DNA of 64,000 bases from Serripes groenlandicus (GCA_031761405.1 JASEVX010000008.1:41023175-41087174), one strand, 5' to 3'; shown: positions 1 to 11,480, counted from the stretch's first letter. Notes: a model not told the origin generated them from the sequence alone. Program-made: numbers and translations.

Positions 1-522
1 GTTCAGAAATGCCAACATATATATTTTCCCCTGAACGGTCTCTTAATACGTATACCAGTATAACTAGTATAACTAGTAGTGACGAGTCAATACCTCTGAC
101 CAGAGCAGGCACATGGTTCAGTTGCTTAGGAATAGTTATATTAATCAATGGGTCGTTAGTTCGAACACCAGCATGTCAATTTTCTGTCCGATGACCAATG
201 CATCGTGTCTAGCATCATTCATCTTTCTTTCAACGGATTGAATAGTCTATATATAGGAACGTAATCAGTGACGATTGGTTTATGGAATGCAGGTTCGAGC
301 ACGTTAAGTGACTTAGTATGTGTGACATAACTGAAATACCATTGGAAACGGCGCTAAGCTGAAATCAATATTATTGATTAAACCCCCGATATGGTGCAGT
401 CTTATAACATAGTGTATGTCTCACCATCGTTACTTCGTCCTTTAGTCACTCTTGAAACTTTTTGAAATTTATCATACCAACATAAACAGAAATTTGTCTC
501 AGGATGATAGTGGTTGTATTGT
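1..522. other. No recognisable feature
   Basis: I see no gene, tRNA or repeat family shared with the rest of the window. Only the last 20 or so bases, just before the first MITE, resemble sequence at 56390-56404, which places the left limit of detectable X/X' homology at about position 500. Confidence 0.5.
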
Positions 523-703
523 TTAACCCTTTCCCACCTATATACGTATGTTGACGCATCTGCAGCAGACGACTTTTGAAAACATTTAGACAAAAGGAGA
601 AATTGCTCAAAACGAGTAGTTATACCTACAAGTATAAAGATGCTCCATGTTTTTGAGTTGACATTTTTCAAAGTCGTCAGCTGCAGACGTGGGAAAGGGT
701 TAA
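523..703. mobile_element. MITE-1 copy (TTAA-flanked, piggyBac-like ends)
   Basis: TTAA at both ends is followed by inverted ends reading CCCTTTCCC and GGGAAAGGG. Inside are the family's CTGCAGCAGACGAC block and the start of the GGAGAAATTGCTC hairpin, but the matching hairpin arm has been replaced by unrelated sequence. At 181 bp it is shorter than the 230-bp full copies. TTAA targets and CCCTTT ends are typical of piggyBac-group elements. No transposase is present, so the family is non-autonomous. Confidence 0.85.
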
Positions 704-828
704 TCAACGAACAGGAAAGGCTCAGACTAGCCAAAGTCTTTACCGTCCTCATTTCAAAACAGAGCTACCAGAGAATCTGCAATTTTACTTCTAAAAAGCT
801 AAGTTTAGAAAAACATGTTTGTTAGTAT

Positions 829-1075
829 GGTGTTTTACGCCGCTTTCAACATTTTTTATTTATATCATGGCGTGTCGTGGGTAAATGATCAGTGTTCCTG
901 GTAAATGTATCCTGGCATCACCGATCCATTTATTATGGTAATCCAACAATTCTGAACACCAAGGACATATTTTAATACCATTTTTAAAAGTATTTGGTAT
1001 GACCCGGTCGAGAATTGAACCTGCAAGTTACCGCACCCCGAATCGGAAGCCCTACCACTATACCAAATATGGGGT
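829..1075 (-). mobile_element. tRNA-derived SINE, minus strand
   Basis: Read on the minus strand, a tRNA-like head with a B-box (GGTTCAATTCTCG) near 1010 is followed by a body and a 3' part containing the recurring ACGCCGCTTTCAAC / ATATCATGGCG block at 832-870. The same head-and-block order recurs at 7564, 20537-24290, 38545, 40386-42305 and 53545. It is a diverged copy, and I could not define a target-site duplication. Confidence 0.7.
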
Positions 1076-1245
1076 AAGTTCAGAAAAAAACGTCTCCTTT
1101 TCATATGGCGGGGATATATTGACGTCAATAATGAACTTGGGCTTTCTGAGCAAATATTTTAGTTCAATTGTATTCAATACAAATTCTATACAATAAGTAA
1201 TAATGCTGTAAAATTATTTATCATTTAAAATTCAAAAATGGTTTC

Positions 1246-1475
1246 TTAACCCTTTCCCACGTACAGACGCTTTCTTGACACATCTGTAACAGATGAATTC
1301 AGAAAACATTGCGGCTAAAAGAAAAGAAAATGCTCATAGTGAGCAACACTGTTTTCAACTTTATTGGTAAACTTTACTGGCGTTTAAAGAGGTTTTGTGT
1401 ACTGTTGTCTTCTTATATACATGTATGTAATCAAAGTCGTCTGCTGCGAATTTGTTGAAAGAGGGAAAGAGTTAA
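1246..1475. mobile_element. MITE-1 copy
   Basis: Starts TTAACCCTTTCCCACG and ends in GGGAAAGAGTTAA, total 230 bp, the family's full length. The internal hairpin is badly mutated but the GTCGTCTGCTGC block near the right end is clear. Confidence 0.8.
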
Positions 1476-1666
1476 CAGACGCTTTTAAAAAAACGTTTTG
1501 AAAAAGGGAAGTACGGGCTCAGAAAGATTATTTCAGAATATATCATGTTTTAACCATGTATGCAAATAATACTTTTATTTTTTTCCAGATAGTACAAGTT
1601 TGTTGTCCGCAGATGTCTACGAAGCCGGTGATTATTACAATGTCATAAAAGGCAAGAGGCAAAAGG

Positions 1667-1995
1667 TCAACCATTTCCCTATACAACAAATCTGCAGAAG
1701 ACGACTTTGAGAACATCTAAGCAGACAGATTGAAAATCCCGCATAATCAAAATACGTCTGCAAGTGTGGATAAGGGTTAGCCATTGTTCCAATATAGACG
1801 CTTTCCGACGCCTCTGCATCAAACAGCTTTCAAAAACATTGTGACACAAGGAGAAATTGCTCAAAACGAGCAATTTCTCCTTGTTCCACAATGTTTTCAG
1901 CATTTTTCAGTTCTTTCACCTTTATGTACATTTATAGAGATGTGTTTTTGCATTGACAATCTGCAGCAGATATGTTGTATGTGGGAAAGGGTTAA
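1667..1995. mobile_element. Two abutting MITE-1 copies
   Basis: A degraded, shortened copy (1667-1780) shares its right terminal tetranucleotide (TTAG, mutated TTAA) with a second, better copy (1777-1995). The second has a near-perfect internal hairpin, GGAGAAATTGCTC / GAGCAATTTCTCC, at 1853-1883, and ends GGGAAAGGGTTAA. Adjacent copies sharing one TTAA suggest insertion of one element into the target site of the other. Confidence 0.75.
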
Positions 1996-2239
1996 ACTAT
2001 TATATTCAGGAAAACTTGCATACTACACTGCCATTTTTGTAGAGAGAATAGTTTTTATATTTTTTTTTTTTTCATGAAGAATACAAGTACTGAATTTAAC
2101 TATTTATTCAACAATCTCTATTGTACGCATTGAAATGTTTAACATGCATATGTATACAAGGTATCATCGATTTTATTTTTCAAACAAAATATAGGATTTA
2201 ACTGGAATGATTTCTATTTCGATTAATGACGACGACTAT

Positions 2240-2435
2240 TTAACCCTTATCCTCATACAACACATCTGCAGCAGACGACATTGAAAGCATTGTGACAAAA
2301 AGATAGCTTAATTGTTAAATAAAGTTTAAAGCACTGATCATCATGAGCAATTTCACCTTTGGCAACAATGTTTTCAAAAGTCATCTGCTGCTATTGCGTC
2401 AAAATGCGTATGCATTGCGTCTAGAAAAGGGATCG
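2240..2435. mobile_element. MITE-1 copy, damaged right end
   Basis: The left end is TTAACCCTTATCC, followed by TCTGCAGCAGACGAC. The right end has decayed to GAAAAGGGATCGA without TTAA. Its internal part (AGCTTAATTGTTAAATAAAG) is shared with the MITE in the gene B promoter at 42695-42876, so those two belong to one subfamily. Confidence 0.7.
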
Positions 2436-2599
2436 ACCCATTACCTTAGGGCAATCAAATTTAGGTTAACATGTAGACAAATACTCCATTGTTCAACGTG
2501 TACAGTATCAGTACATCGTTGTTACAAATACAAAATCATTGACTGAAGTTATAATCTCAAATGATTCATAAATACCAACGCGATCATCGCCCATCGTCG

Positions 2600-2775
2600 T
2601 CCACCAATTGGTTGATAGTATGTCTATAAATGATGGTAGCTAGGTGCCTGGGGGGTAATTATGTGTGAATTACTCGGGTGAGAAAGTTGGGATACGCTTG
2701 GGTAGGTGAACTAAATGCCATGTGATAAATGAAATACTGCTGAAAACGTCGTCTAACTCCAATCAATCATAAACT
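2600..2775 (+). mobile_element. SINE 3' fragment
   Basis: The piece ends GATAAATGAAATACTGCTG, then AAAACGTCG, CCAATCAATCAT. This is a diverged version of the SINE 3' end GTGATATAACTGAA, AACGGCGTTAAAC, (CAAT)n seen at 12600-12652 and 14870-14925. No tRNA head is visible. Confidence 0.5.
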
Positions 2776-2949
2776 CAAATTAGAACGTTGGGAATATGTT
2801 GATAAAGAAAATACGGATAAGTAATTTACTTCTGTATTGCAATGCGGTACCCAAGTCAGTTTTCTCACCGTGGCCAGTTCTCCTTACGTGTATTTCCTGA
2901 CTTTCTCACATCTGTAATCAACACAACATAACTTGCTACTGTCCCACAT

Positions 2950-3112
2950 GGATTAGTTAACCCATTGGTGAAAGACAAATGACGAATTTACTGTTGTAAA
3001 TAATCGGAAATGATGAATATCCAAAACGCAATTCGAACACATGACCCCTGAATTGGGCCCAAATGAAGACCTTACCTACTTGTTGTCAGAGAAACGAAAA
3101 TAAACACATTCA
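2950..3112. repeat. Segment X block shared with 56507-56655
   Basis: Collinear similarity from TTAACCCATTGGTGAAAGAC to GTTGTCAGAGAAAC is shared with copy 3. It is non-coding in both places. In copy 3 the next 800 bp, including the 34-bp array, is missing. Confidence 0.7.
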
Positions 3113-3182
3113 TGAAAACTATTTGATTACGAAGTGAGAGACCAGGGTTCGAGATATTGGTTCAAGTAAGGTCAAACGCAGT

Positions 3183-3862
3183 TATATGCAAGAAACGCTG
3201 GTGATAAGAAGTGTGAAATATGCAAGAAACGCTGGTGATAAGAGGCGTGAAATATACAAAAAACGATGGTGATAAGAGGCGTGAAATATGCAAGAAACGA
3301 TGGTGATAATAGGCGTGAAATATGCAAGAAACGCTGGTGATAAGAGGCGTGAAATATGCAAGAAACGCTGGTGATAAGAGGAGTGAAATATGCAAGAAAC
3401 GCTGGTGATAAGAAGTGTGAAACATGCAAAAACGCTGGTGATAAGAGGCGTGAAATATGCAAGAAACGATGGTGATAAGAGGTGTGAAATATGCAAGAAA
3501 CGCTGGTGATAAGAGGAGTGAAATATGCAAGAAACGCTGGTGATAAGAGGTGTGAAACATGCAAGAAACGCTGGTGATAGGAGGTGTGAAATATGCAAGT
3601 GAAATATGCAAGAAACGCTGGTGATAAGAGGAGTGAAATATGCAAGAAACGCTGGTGATAAGAGGAGTGAAATATGCAAGAAACGCTGGTGATAAGAGGT
3701 GTGAAACATGCAAGAAACGCTGGTGATAAGAGGTGTGAAATATGCAAGAAACGCTGGTGATAAGAGGTGTGAAATATGCAAGAAACGCTGCTGATAAGAG
3801 GTGTGAAATATGCAAGAAACGCTGGTGATAAGAGGTGTGAAACATGCAAGAAACGCTGGTGT
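3183..3862. repeat. 34-bp minisatellite, about 20 units
   Basis: The unit is GAAATATGCAAGAAACGCTG followed by GTGATAAGAGGCGT, varying mainly in the last four bases (GGCG, GGTG, GGAG, AAGT). Because 34 is not a multiple of three and the minus strand of the unit has no stop, all three minus-strand frames stay open and give apparent proteins of 237-297 residues. These are not genes. The array is absent from the paralogous place in copy 3 (56655-56670), so it arose in, or was lost from, one copy. Confidence 0.95.
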
Positions 3863-3924
3863 CCAAAGTATCCAAACCAAAAGTATATTACATAGGCAAG
3901 CTGTTCTTGAATAGTTTTCCGTGT

Positions 3925-4130
3925 TTTCTCCATACAACAAAACAGCTGCAGACGACTTTGACATCAAGACAATTACATAGAACATAATAATATAAAAATG
4001 AATGAATAAAGTTGAAAACATTGCGGCAAAAAGAGAAATAAACTGTGATTTGTTTCGAGTGCACAATAGTTCCAAAGTTCGTCTGCTGCAGAGGCGTCAG
4101 AAAGCGTTTGTATAAGGGAAAGACACAAAG
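3925..4130. mobile_element. MITE-1 remnant
   Basis: It contains CTGCAGACGACTTTGACATC on the left and GTCTGCTGCAGAGGCGTCAG on the right, ending in AAGGGAAAGACAC with TTAA lost. The paralogous remnant is at 56670-56895, so the insertion predates the duplication. Confidence 0.7.
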
Positions 4131-4185
4131 TGTGAACGGTGGTTCCGATTTGCCAAAATTTCATTTTTTTAGAATTCAGAAACAA

Positions 4186-4270
4186 TTCGAACTGTCTCGC
4201 TGGTGCAGTGTTAAAGCGTCCACCGCCGGTGCAGGAGGTCGCGGGTTCGACCACCTGCCGGATTATACCA
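4186..4270 (+). mobile_element. tRNA-like SINE head
   Basis: CTGGTGCAGTGTTAAAGCG followed by a B-box GCGGGTTCGACCACC, then ATACCAAATACTTTAAAA. The paralogue at 56967-57060 keeps a better B-box (GGTTCGATCCCCGG). I do not call a functional tRNA because no acceptor stem can be paired. Confidence 0.6.
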
Positions 4271-5217
4271 AATACTTTAAAATGAGATAAAACTAAATAG
4301 ATGACGAGAGCTGCTTAAAAAAATACAAACAAAAACTGCAATGCGGCCATGTTCTTCTTATAAATTCATTTCCTAAACATGTATTGTTATTGTACTTTAG
4401 ATTATGGACTCTTCGATGTTTGGGTAGTAACTGGTTGTCTAAGAAGTTGTGGTTGTACACGATACAATGTCCAGTCACCGATGACAACCAAGGTGCGCGA
4501 ATAAATTAATTTAGGATAACCCGTATACCTAAAATAGACTTTTCCTTTTGTTCAATTGATACGACAGAGCTCAAAACGCATTTATAGCAACAACTCGGCC
4601 AGTCCGCTGACATATCTTTCAGTACTTTGATTGTGTATTGAGAAGCTTTTCCTATTTCTCCAATTCTTTAAGCAGATCTATGTACTTAACTAAGCTATTC
4701 AGAATATCTCAAGGGAACGGCCTTCTTATTGAGATTATAACACGGCAGTTTAAACAGACCTCCATACCTTTCGAATGTTTGTTTTTACGTTGCGTTGTTA
4801 AACAAACGCCCCTTTTATTTCAGGAGTATTTAAATCACACACTGAGCCGCGCAGCTAGCTCGGGAGACGTATTGTCGATACGATCTGGCTTCATTTAAAG
4901 TTAGACAGGCGTTCAACTAGTAGGGCTACACTTATAGTGCTTTGTTAGGAGATGAAGTTCGATCTATATAACATTGACGACGGCGGTGAAGACTCTGGTG
5001 AGACTATACGGATGCACATACTCGCCAGAGTCTTCACTGTACTCAAGTGCCTTAATACCTTAATCGGCTGACGCGGATCGTTTATATTACGGTGTTTATT
5101 GGGCCAATAACTGTACTATCCGGATAATTATCAACAATGCAAATATTATTCTCTTTAACCGTATGCGCTAAGGAGGAAAGCGCTGTTTACATAGGAACAT
5201 TATACGTACACTAAAGA
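4271..5217. repeat. Segment X, unique spacer duplicated in copy 3
   Basis: Non-coding sequence collinear with 57061-57439 and 57945-58450. Copy 3 carries an extra 500 bp between these halves. No promoter, RNA gene or conserved reading frame is apparent. Confidence 0.65.
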
Positions 5218-5435
5218 TTCACCCTTTTCTCAAAGTGCAGACGACTTTGAACATATTTTAACAAAACATAGACAATCTCTATAATTGAATGGATAACCTA
5301 TGACAAAAAGTGGAAAACATTGTGGCAAAAGGAGAAATTGCACGTTTTGTGCAATTTCTTCTTTTGTCACTATGTTTTCAAAACGCCGTCTGCTGCAGAG
5401 GCGTCAGAAAGCGTCTATATGAGGGAAAGGGTTAA
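5218..5435. mobile_element. MITE-1 copy with intact right end
   Basis: The right TIR (5361-5435) reads GTCTGCTGCAGAGGCGTCAG, AAAGCGTCTATATGAGG, GAAAGGGTTAA. It is the reverse complement of the left TIR of the copy at 11677, showing TIRs of about 60 bp. A hairpin GGAGAAATTGCAC / GTGCAATTTCTTC lies at 5330-5355. The left end is decayed (TTCACCCTTTTC). Confidence 0.8.
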
Positions 5436-5582
5436 TATCCTTGTACACTACTGATTTGTCGGTAGTTTTATACATATTTTAACAGACTTTGCCATTTTAT
5501 ATGACACATGAAACATATTATTTTCAGTTTTCCTAATAAGTGTACGCTTCTTGGCAGGTTGACCGACCTTTTGGTAAATTTG

Positions 5583-7527
5583 TGACCGTTATAATTACAA
5601 TAGAGTTCTAAAAGCACACACGTGTCGACTGCCAACTTTCGAGCGTTTCAGTTACAATAGTGTTCTAAAGCACAAAGGTGCCGCCTGCCAATTTGTGACT
5701 GTTGTAGTTACATTAGTGCTCTAAAGCACACACGGGCCGTCTGTCAACTTATGACCGTTGTAGTTACAATAGTGCTCTAAAGCACACACGGGCCGTCTGT
5801 CAATTTGTGACCGTTGTAGTAACAATAGTTCTCTAAAGCACACACGGGCCGTCTGTCAACTTGTGACCGTTGTAGTTACAATAGTGCTCCAAAGCACACA
5901 CGGGCCCGTCTGTCAACTTGTGACCGTTGTAGTTAGAATAGTGCTCTAAAGCACACACTTGCCGTCTGCCAACGTGTGACCGTTGTAGTTACAATAGTGT
6001 TCTAAAACACACACGTGTCGCCTACCAACGTATGACCGTTGTAGTTACAATAGTGTTCTAAAACACACACACGTGCCGTCTGCCAACTTGTGACTGTTGT
6101 AGTTACAATAGTGTTCTAAAACACACACGTGTCGCCTGCCAACTTGTGACCGTTGTAGTTACAATAGTGTTCTAAAACACACACGTGTCGCCTACCAACG
6201 TATGACCGTTGTAGTTACAATAGTGTTCTAAAACAGAGACGTGTCGCCTACCAACGTATGACCGTTGTAGTTACAATAGTGTTCTAAAACACACACACGT
6301 GCCGCCTGCCAACTTGTGACCGTTGTAGTTACAATAGTGTTCTAAAACACACACGTGTCGCCTACCAACGTATGACCGTTGTAGTTACAATAGTGTTCTA
6401 AAACAGAGACGTGTCGCCTACCAACGTATGACCGTTGTAGTTACAATAGTGTTCTAAAACACACACACGTGTCGTCTGCCTACTTGTGACTGTTGTAGTT
6501 ACAATAGTGTTCTAAAGCACACACGTGTCGCCTGCCAACTTGTGACCGTTGTAGTTACAATAGTGTTCTAAAGCACACACGTGTCTCCTGCCAACTTGAG
6601 ACTGTTGTAGTTACAATAGTGTTCTAAAACACACACGTGTCGCCTGCCAACTTGTGACCGTTGTAGTTACAATAGTGTTCTAAAACACACACGTGTCGCC
6701 TACCAACTTATGACCGTTGTAGTTACAATAGTGTTCTAAAACAGAGACGTGTAGCCTACCAACGTATGACCGTTGTAGTTACAATAGTGTTCTAAAACAG
6801 AGACGTGTCGCCTACCAACGTATGACCGTTGTAGTTACAATAGTGTTCTAAAACACACACGTATCGTCTGCCTACTTGTGACTGTTGTAGTTACAATAGT
6901 GTTCTAAAGCACACACGTGTCGCCTGCCAACTTGTGACCGTTGTAGTTACAATAGTGTTCTAAAGCACACACGTGTCGCCTGCCAACTTGTGACCGTTGT
7001 AGTTACAATAGTGTTCTAAAACACACACGTGTCGCCTACCAACGTATGACCGTTGTAGTTACAATAGTGTTCTAAAACAGAGACGTTTCGCCTACCAACG
7101 TATGACCGTTGTAGTTACAATAGTGTTCTAAAACACACACGTGTCGCCTGCCAACTTGTGACCGTTGTATGTACAATAGTGTTCTAAAGCACACACGTGT
7201 CGCCTACCAACGTATGACCGTTGTAGTTACAATAGTGTTCTAAAGCACACACGTGTCGCCTGCCAACTTGTGACCGTTGTAGTTACAATAGTGTTCTAAA
7301 GCACACACGTGTCGCCTGCCAACGTATGACCGTTGTAGTTACAATAGTGTTCTAAAGCACACACGTGTCGCCTGCCAACTTGTGACCGTTGTAGTTACAA
7401 TAGTATTCTAAAACAGAGACGTGTCGCCTACCAACGTATGACCGTTGCAGTTACAATAGTGTTCTAAAGCACACACGTGTCGCCTGCCAACTTGTGACCG
7501 TTGTATGTACAATATTGTTCTAAAACA
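5583..7527. repeat. 56-bp minisatellite, about 34 units
   Basis: The unit starts TGACCGTTGTAGTTACAATA, continues GTGTTCTAAAACACACACGT and ends GTCGCCTGCCAACTTG. Variant tracts (AACAGAGACG against CACACACACG; CTTGTG against CGTATG) alternate, suggesting local multi-unit duplications. The first units (5583-5750) are the most diverged. Exactly one such unit, with the same left flank, is present in copy 3 at 58640-58695, which looks like the unexpanded state. Confidence 0.95.
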
Positions 7528-7563
7528 CACACACAGCTCATTTGTTTGCATGAATGGGTGCTT

Positions 7564-7800
7564 GACACTGCTTTCAACAGTAGTTATATTATAGGATAGG
7601 GTTTCCTGGATAACTTGAGTTACCTGTACTACAGGTATTATTTACCCTGACACAGATGCATCCATTGTAAGTAATGCTATCCTCGTAATCGAAAAGCGAA
7701 GCCATAACTACCATTTTTAAAGAAGTTGGCATGACCCATACGGGGGTCGAACTCTGGTCTCCCATTACCAAGGCGGACGTTCTAACAGGAAAGCTAAATG
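7564..7800 (-). mobile_element. tRNA-derived SINE, minus strand
   Basis: Plus-strand order is ACTGCTTTCAACAGTAG, GTTATATTATAGG, a body with CCTGACACAGATGC, then GGCATGACCCATACGGG and the reversed B-box GGTCGAACTCTGG. This is the same architecture as the SINE hosting the 40-bp array, and it shows that array's precursor region in single copy (7648-7680). Confidence 0.65.
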
Positions 7801-7859
7801 TGCTAAGTAATAATGTGACCCAAAAATCGTGTAACAGTTCCGCCAACCCTTATAATACT

Positions 7860-8083
7860 TTAACCCTTACCCACATGCAGACGCATCTACAGCAGATAAA
7901 TTTGAAAACAAAGTGACAAAAAGAGAAATTGCTCATCATGAGCAATTTCAACATTTGCCACATTGTTTTCAACTCTTTTTCGAAATAACACTTAAATTTA
8001 AAGATAGTTTTCATATCTGTCCTACTTCTTTGCCTGGACGTTTTCAAAGTCGTACGTCTACTGCAGATTTGTGACAAGTGTAG
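7860..8083. mobile_element. MITE-1 copy
   Basis: The left end is TTAACCCTTACCCACATG, with hairpin GAGAAATTGCTCATC/ATGAGCAATTTC at 7922-7949. Near the right end is GTCTACTGCAGATTTGTGAC, with the terminal GGGAAAGGGTTAA lost. Confidence 0.7.
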
Positions 8084-8123
8084 TCGATCGTCAATTATAG
8101 TTCATAGTGGGCCAAATCGTCCT

Positions 8124-8352
8124 ACAACCCTTTCCCAAATATAATAAATCTGCAGCAGACGACTTTGTTAACATGTGGTAGAAAATATAGAAAATCCCTA
8201 TAAATTATGGGTATATTTACTGAAAATAGTTGAAAACATTGTGGCAAAAGGAAAAATTGCTCGTTTTGAGCAATTTCTTCTTTTGTCATAATGTTTTCGA
8301 AAGTCGTCTCTGCACAGGCGTCAGCAAGCGTCTATATGAAGGAAAGGGTTAA
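8124..8352. mobile_element. MITE-1 copy
   Basis: 229 bp. The left end ACAACCCTTTCCCAAATA has a mutated TTAA; the right end GGAAAGGGTTAA is intact. The internal hairpin GAAAAATTGCTCG / GAGCAATTTCTTC sits inside a longer stem formed by AACATTGTGGC and GTCATAATGTT. Confidence 0.8.
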
Positions 8353-8423
8353 AGAATGCCAAACCGGTGTGCCCAGCGAATTTCATGTTAATGTATAAAG
8401 ATATTTATTTGTATCTAGAAATC

Positions 8424-8640
8424 CGCCATGGCCGAGTGGTTAGCGTGTGGCATATGGAACCTATCGTCTCGGGTTCGATCCCCTTCCCACGGCGGTCTAG
8501 TTGGAATGTCATTGTGCAAAGCACAGTTCATGGCATAATATCGGTAGGTATACCATGGAAGCGTGAATAAGTGAACTGTTACCGTGCTATAACTGAACTA
8601 ATGTTGAAATAACGTAAACACCAATTAACCAAACAAACGT
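8424..8640 (+). mobile_element. tRNA-derived SINE
   Basis: The head has an A-box-like TGGCCGAGTGGTTAGCG and a B-box GGGTTCGATCCCC, resembling a Leu/Ser-type tRNA. The body has GTCATTGTGCAAAGCAC and the 3' end runs CTATAACTGAACTAATG to CACCAATTAACCAAAC. The tRNA-like part lacks an acceptable anticodon arm and continues into the SINE body, so it is not a tRNA gene. Confidence 0.7.
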
Positions 8641-8809
8641 ATGTGTATCTACATGTTTAAATGGATTATCGATTATTGTGATTCAAATACCGTCACGATA
8701 TTATTTACACACTCAATCAGTTCTTTAGAACAAAATGTCATAAAATTGTATAGCGGACAATCGGTCTGCTATAGTGATACGATAAACAAATGGATTAAAT
8801 TTGAAATCA

Positions 8810-10047
8810 ATTCTAACCTTTACCCTGCAATCAATACCAGGAGTATTGGTTATTCAATTCAATTCAGTCTTATTCGGCAAAATCAGCATTTACCCGCCTT
8901 TGGCAAATATAAATTATTTAGAAAGTATTGATTACTTATATAATGCCTCGTGAACAGAAGTGTTCAGTAAACAGAGATCAATATTAAATCGAAGGTAAGA
9001 CTACGAAAATATAGGGTGATCTTGGTCTGAAGAATTGGTAAGATAAAAGAATAGATTCAATTTAAGATCAAATTTAACCCTTGCCCTACATCTAGTATAT
9101 TCATAATTGGTAATTTAGAAGTATTGATTACTTATACAACGTCCCATGAACATAATTAATAAGTACCGAGATATCGCTATTAACCAAAGGCTAGACTACA
9201 CAGGTACATAATGATTTGGGTCTGAATAATTTATTGGATGAGAAAATGGATCAATTTTAACCCTGCAACAAATAGCATACCATCTTTTTGGTTATTTAGA
9301 AAGTCCTGAAAACTTATGCAATGTCCCGTGATTAGAATGGATAAGTTATACGAGAGAAATATAGAGCAATGGTAAGACTACATGAATGTCAATGTTCATC
9401 AGGGTCTGTAGAACAAAATGGCTAGATTAAACAATGCATTCATTACATTTGAGATCAACTTTAACCCTTCTCCTGCAATAAAAACCATCATTATTTATGT
9501 TTTAGAAAGTATTGATTACTTATACAATGTCCCGTGATAAGAATTAATAAGTAACAGGAGGTCAATATTAAATCAAAGGTTCGACTACGCATGTACAGGC
9601 TTGTATTGGTCTGTTAATTGATTAGATAAGAAAAAAGGATTACGCTTGAAGTCAATTTTAACCCTGCAACTAGTAGCCTACCATCATTTTGGTTATTTAG
9701 AAAGTCTTGAATACTTATACAAAGTACCTTGATAAGAATGGATAAGTTATACGAGAAAAATATAGATATATAGATCAAGGGTAAGACTACACGAATGTCA
9801 ATGTTCATCGGGGTCTGAAGAACAAAATGGTCAGATTAAACAATGCATTCATTAAATTTGAGATCAATTTTAACCCATCACCTGCAATAAAAACCATCAT
9901 TAGTTATGTTTTAGAAAGTATTGAATACTTATGAAATGTCTCGTGATTTGAATGGATGAGTTATACAATAACAATATAGATCAATGGTAAGAATACACGA
10001 ATGTCAATGTTCATCAGGGTCTGAAGAACAAAATGGTTAGATTAAAC
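8810..10047. repeat. ~200-bp tandem repeat, first part
   Basis: Six diverged units each contain TTTAACCCTTCxCCTGCAAT, AAAxACCATCATT, TTAGAAAGTATTGATTAC, an ATGTCCCGTGAT block and GGTCTGAAGAACAAAATGG. Units begin near 8813, 9075, 9258, 9462, 9659 and 9869, about 183-211 bp apart. The array resumes at 11130-11480 after two insertions. It is AT-rich and non-coding. Confidence 0.85.
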
Positions 10048-10883
10048 GGTAACCGGACATTATCCCCTCCGGACAGACATTATCCCCTTCGTAAAAAAAA
10101 ACCTGCATATGCCGAACCCTTAGTGTTGTTCACATGCCGAACATTTTCCCCTTCGTGTTGTTCACATGCCGGACATTATCACCTTCGACATTTTGTGGAT
10201 GGCGAACATTAGCCCCTTCACTGGCTTATCCCCTTCATCATTTATAACATGACGGACATTAACCCCTTCATATAGCGGACATAAGTCCCTTCAACAGTTT
10301 GCCTATAATAACTCGGTAATAATCAAATTATATATTTTCGTAAATGAAGAATGTCGTCGTGTTGTATGTGGGAAAGGGTTAATCCAGCGCATATTAAATA
10401 GATGTTATTGATAAGTTATCCCGGCATACTATCCATCATAATGAAATAAAAATGTTCAGTTATCTCTGTCAAGAAATAATCGGATACACAAAATGTTACT
10501 CATCTCTATTATGATATTAACTTATGACTGCCTGTATCTTTTTCTGGCAATTGACTTGTATATATAAAATATAATTATGCATTTTTTTTCTCATTTTCAC
10601 AATCTCTCTCTCGTTCTCGTTTTCTGTTTTACTTTTCTTTGTAGTTGCTTGTTTTTGTAATTGTTAATGTGTGATCTGTTTGTATTGTTTGTGAAATCTT
10701 CAAATATGGAGGAAATAAAGATAATAATAATCAATTAGGTGAAGGAGATAATGTCCGCGTTCATCAATTACGTAAAGGAGATAATGTCCGCGTTCATCAA
10801 TTAGGTGAAGAGGCTAATGTCCACCTATGCACCTTTTTTACGAAGGGCATAATGTCTGGAGGGGCTAATGTCCGCCGTTCTGA
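10048..10883. mobile_element. TIR element with iterated GGACATTATCCCC motifs
   Basis: An 836-bp element inserted in the 200-bp array. The left end (AACGG, then CGGACATTATCCCCTCCGG, then ACATTATCCCCTTCGTAAA) is the inverse of the right end (TTTACGAAGGGCATAATGTC, GGAGGGGCTAATGTCCGCCG, TT), giving TIRs of about 45-50 bp. The motif GGACATTAxCCCCTTC recurs about nine times within 230 bp of the left end and about five times, inverted, at the right. No transposase ORF is visible. A related right end occurs alone at 60147-60215. The superfamily is unknown to me. Confidence 0.75.
10349..10382. mobile_element. MITE-1 right-end fragment
   Basis: GTCGTCGTGTTGTATGTGG followed by GAAAGGGTTAA. Only the terminal 34 bp of the family remains, inside the TIR element. 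Confidence 0.55.
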
Positions 10884-10896
10884 TATAACAAAATGG

Positions 10897-11120
10897 GTTG
10901 TTTTGTTTTATTGGGATTTTACGCCGTTTCAACATTATTTCAGTTATATCACGGCGACAATTCACGTATGCATGAACCCTGTGTAAACAAACCAGTACTA
11001 GGCTAAAAGATGTGCATTGCCCAAGAGCACTCCATCATGACTGTCGTGTCGCGACTGGGGATCGAACCCGGGACGCCCGGTTTCAAATTCTCGACGCTAA
11101 CCACTCAACAACGGCGGATT
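10897..11120 (-). mobile_element. tRNA-derived SINE, minus strand
   Basis: Plus-strand order is TTTTACGCCGTTTCAACATT, GTTATATCACGGCG, CCTGTGTAAACAAACCAGTA, TGCCCAAGAGCACTCC, then GGGGATCGAACCCGGG (reversed B-box). It is the same family as the TSD-flanked SINE at 19670-19880, which reads in the opposite direction. It is inserted in the 200-bp array next to the TIR element. Confidence 0.8.
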
Positions 11121-11129
11121 CCTCACAAA

Positions 11130-11480
11130 TCAAAAATCAATAATAACCCTTCCCCTGCCATAAATACCATTATTAGTTATTCAGAAAGTCTTGAATACTT
11201 ATGCAATGATTTGAATGGAAAAGTTATATGAGAAAAATACAGATCAAGGGTAAGACTACATGAATGTCAAGGTTCATCATGGTCTGAAGAAAAAAGGTTA
11301 CCTGTAGATAAATTTAAAATTATGTTTAACCCTTGTCCTGCAACAAATACCATCAATTTTGGTTATTTAGAAAGTATCGATTATGTATGCAATGTCCCGT
11401 GATAAGAATTGATAATTAAGTAGCAAGAGATCGATACAGACCAGGGATTAGATTACACAAGCGTACATATTGATTGTGGT
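11130..11480. repeat. ~200-bp tandem repeat, second part
   Basis: Two further units, starting near 11143 (AACCCTTCCCCTGCCATAAA) and 11330 (TTTAACCCTTGTCCTGCAAC), continue the array interrupted at 10047. Confidence 0.8.

Noticed and set aside
3162..4075. Three overlapping minus-strand frames of 237-297 residues
   Set aside because: 34-bp array read in three frames; absent from the paralogous copy 3.
8424..8496. tRNA gene (Leu/Ser-like)
   Set aside because: A- and B-box present, but no clean cloverleaf, and it continues into a SINE body and tail.
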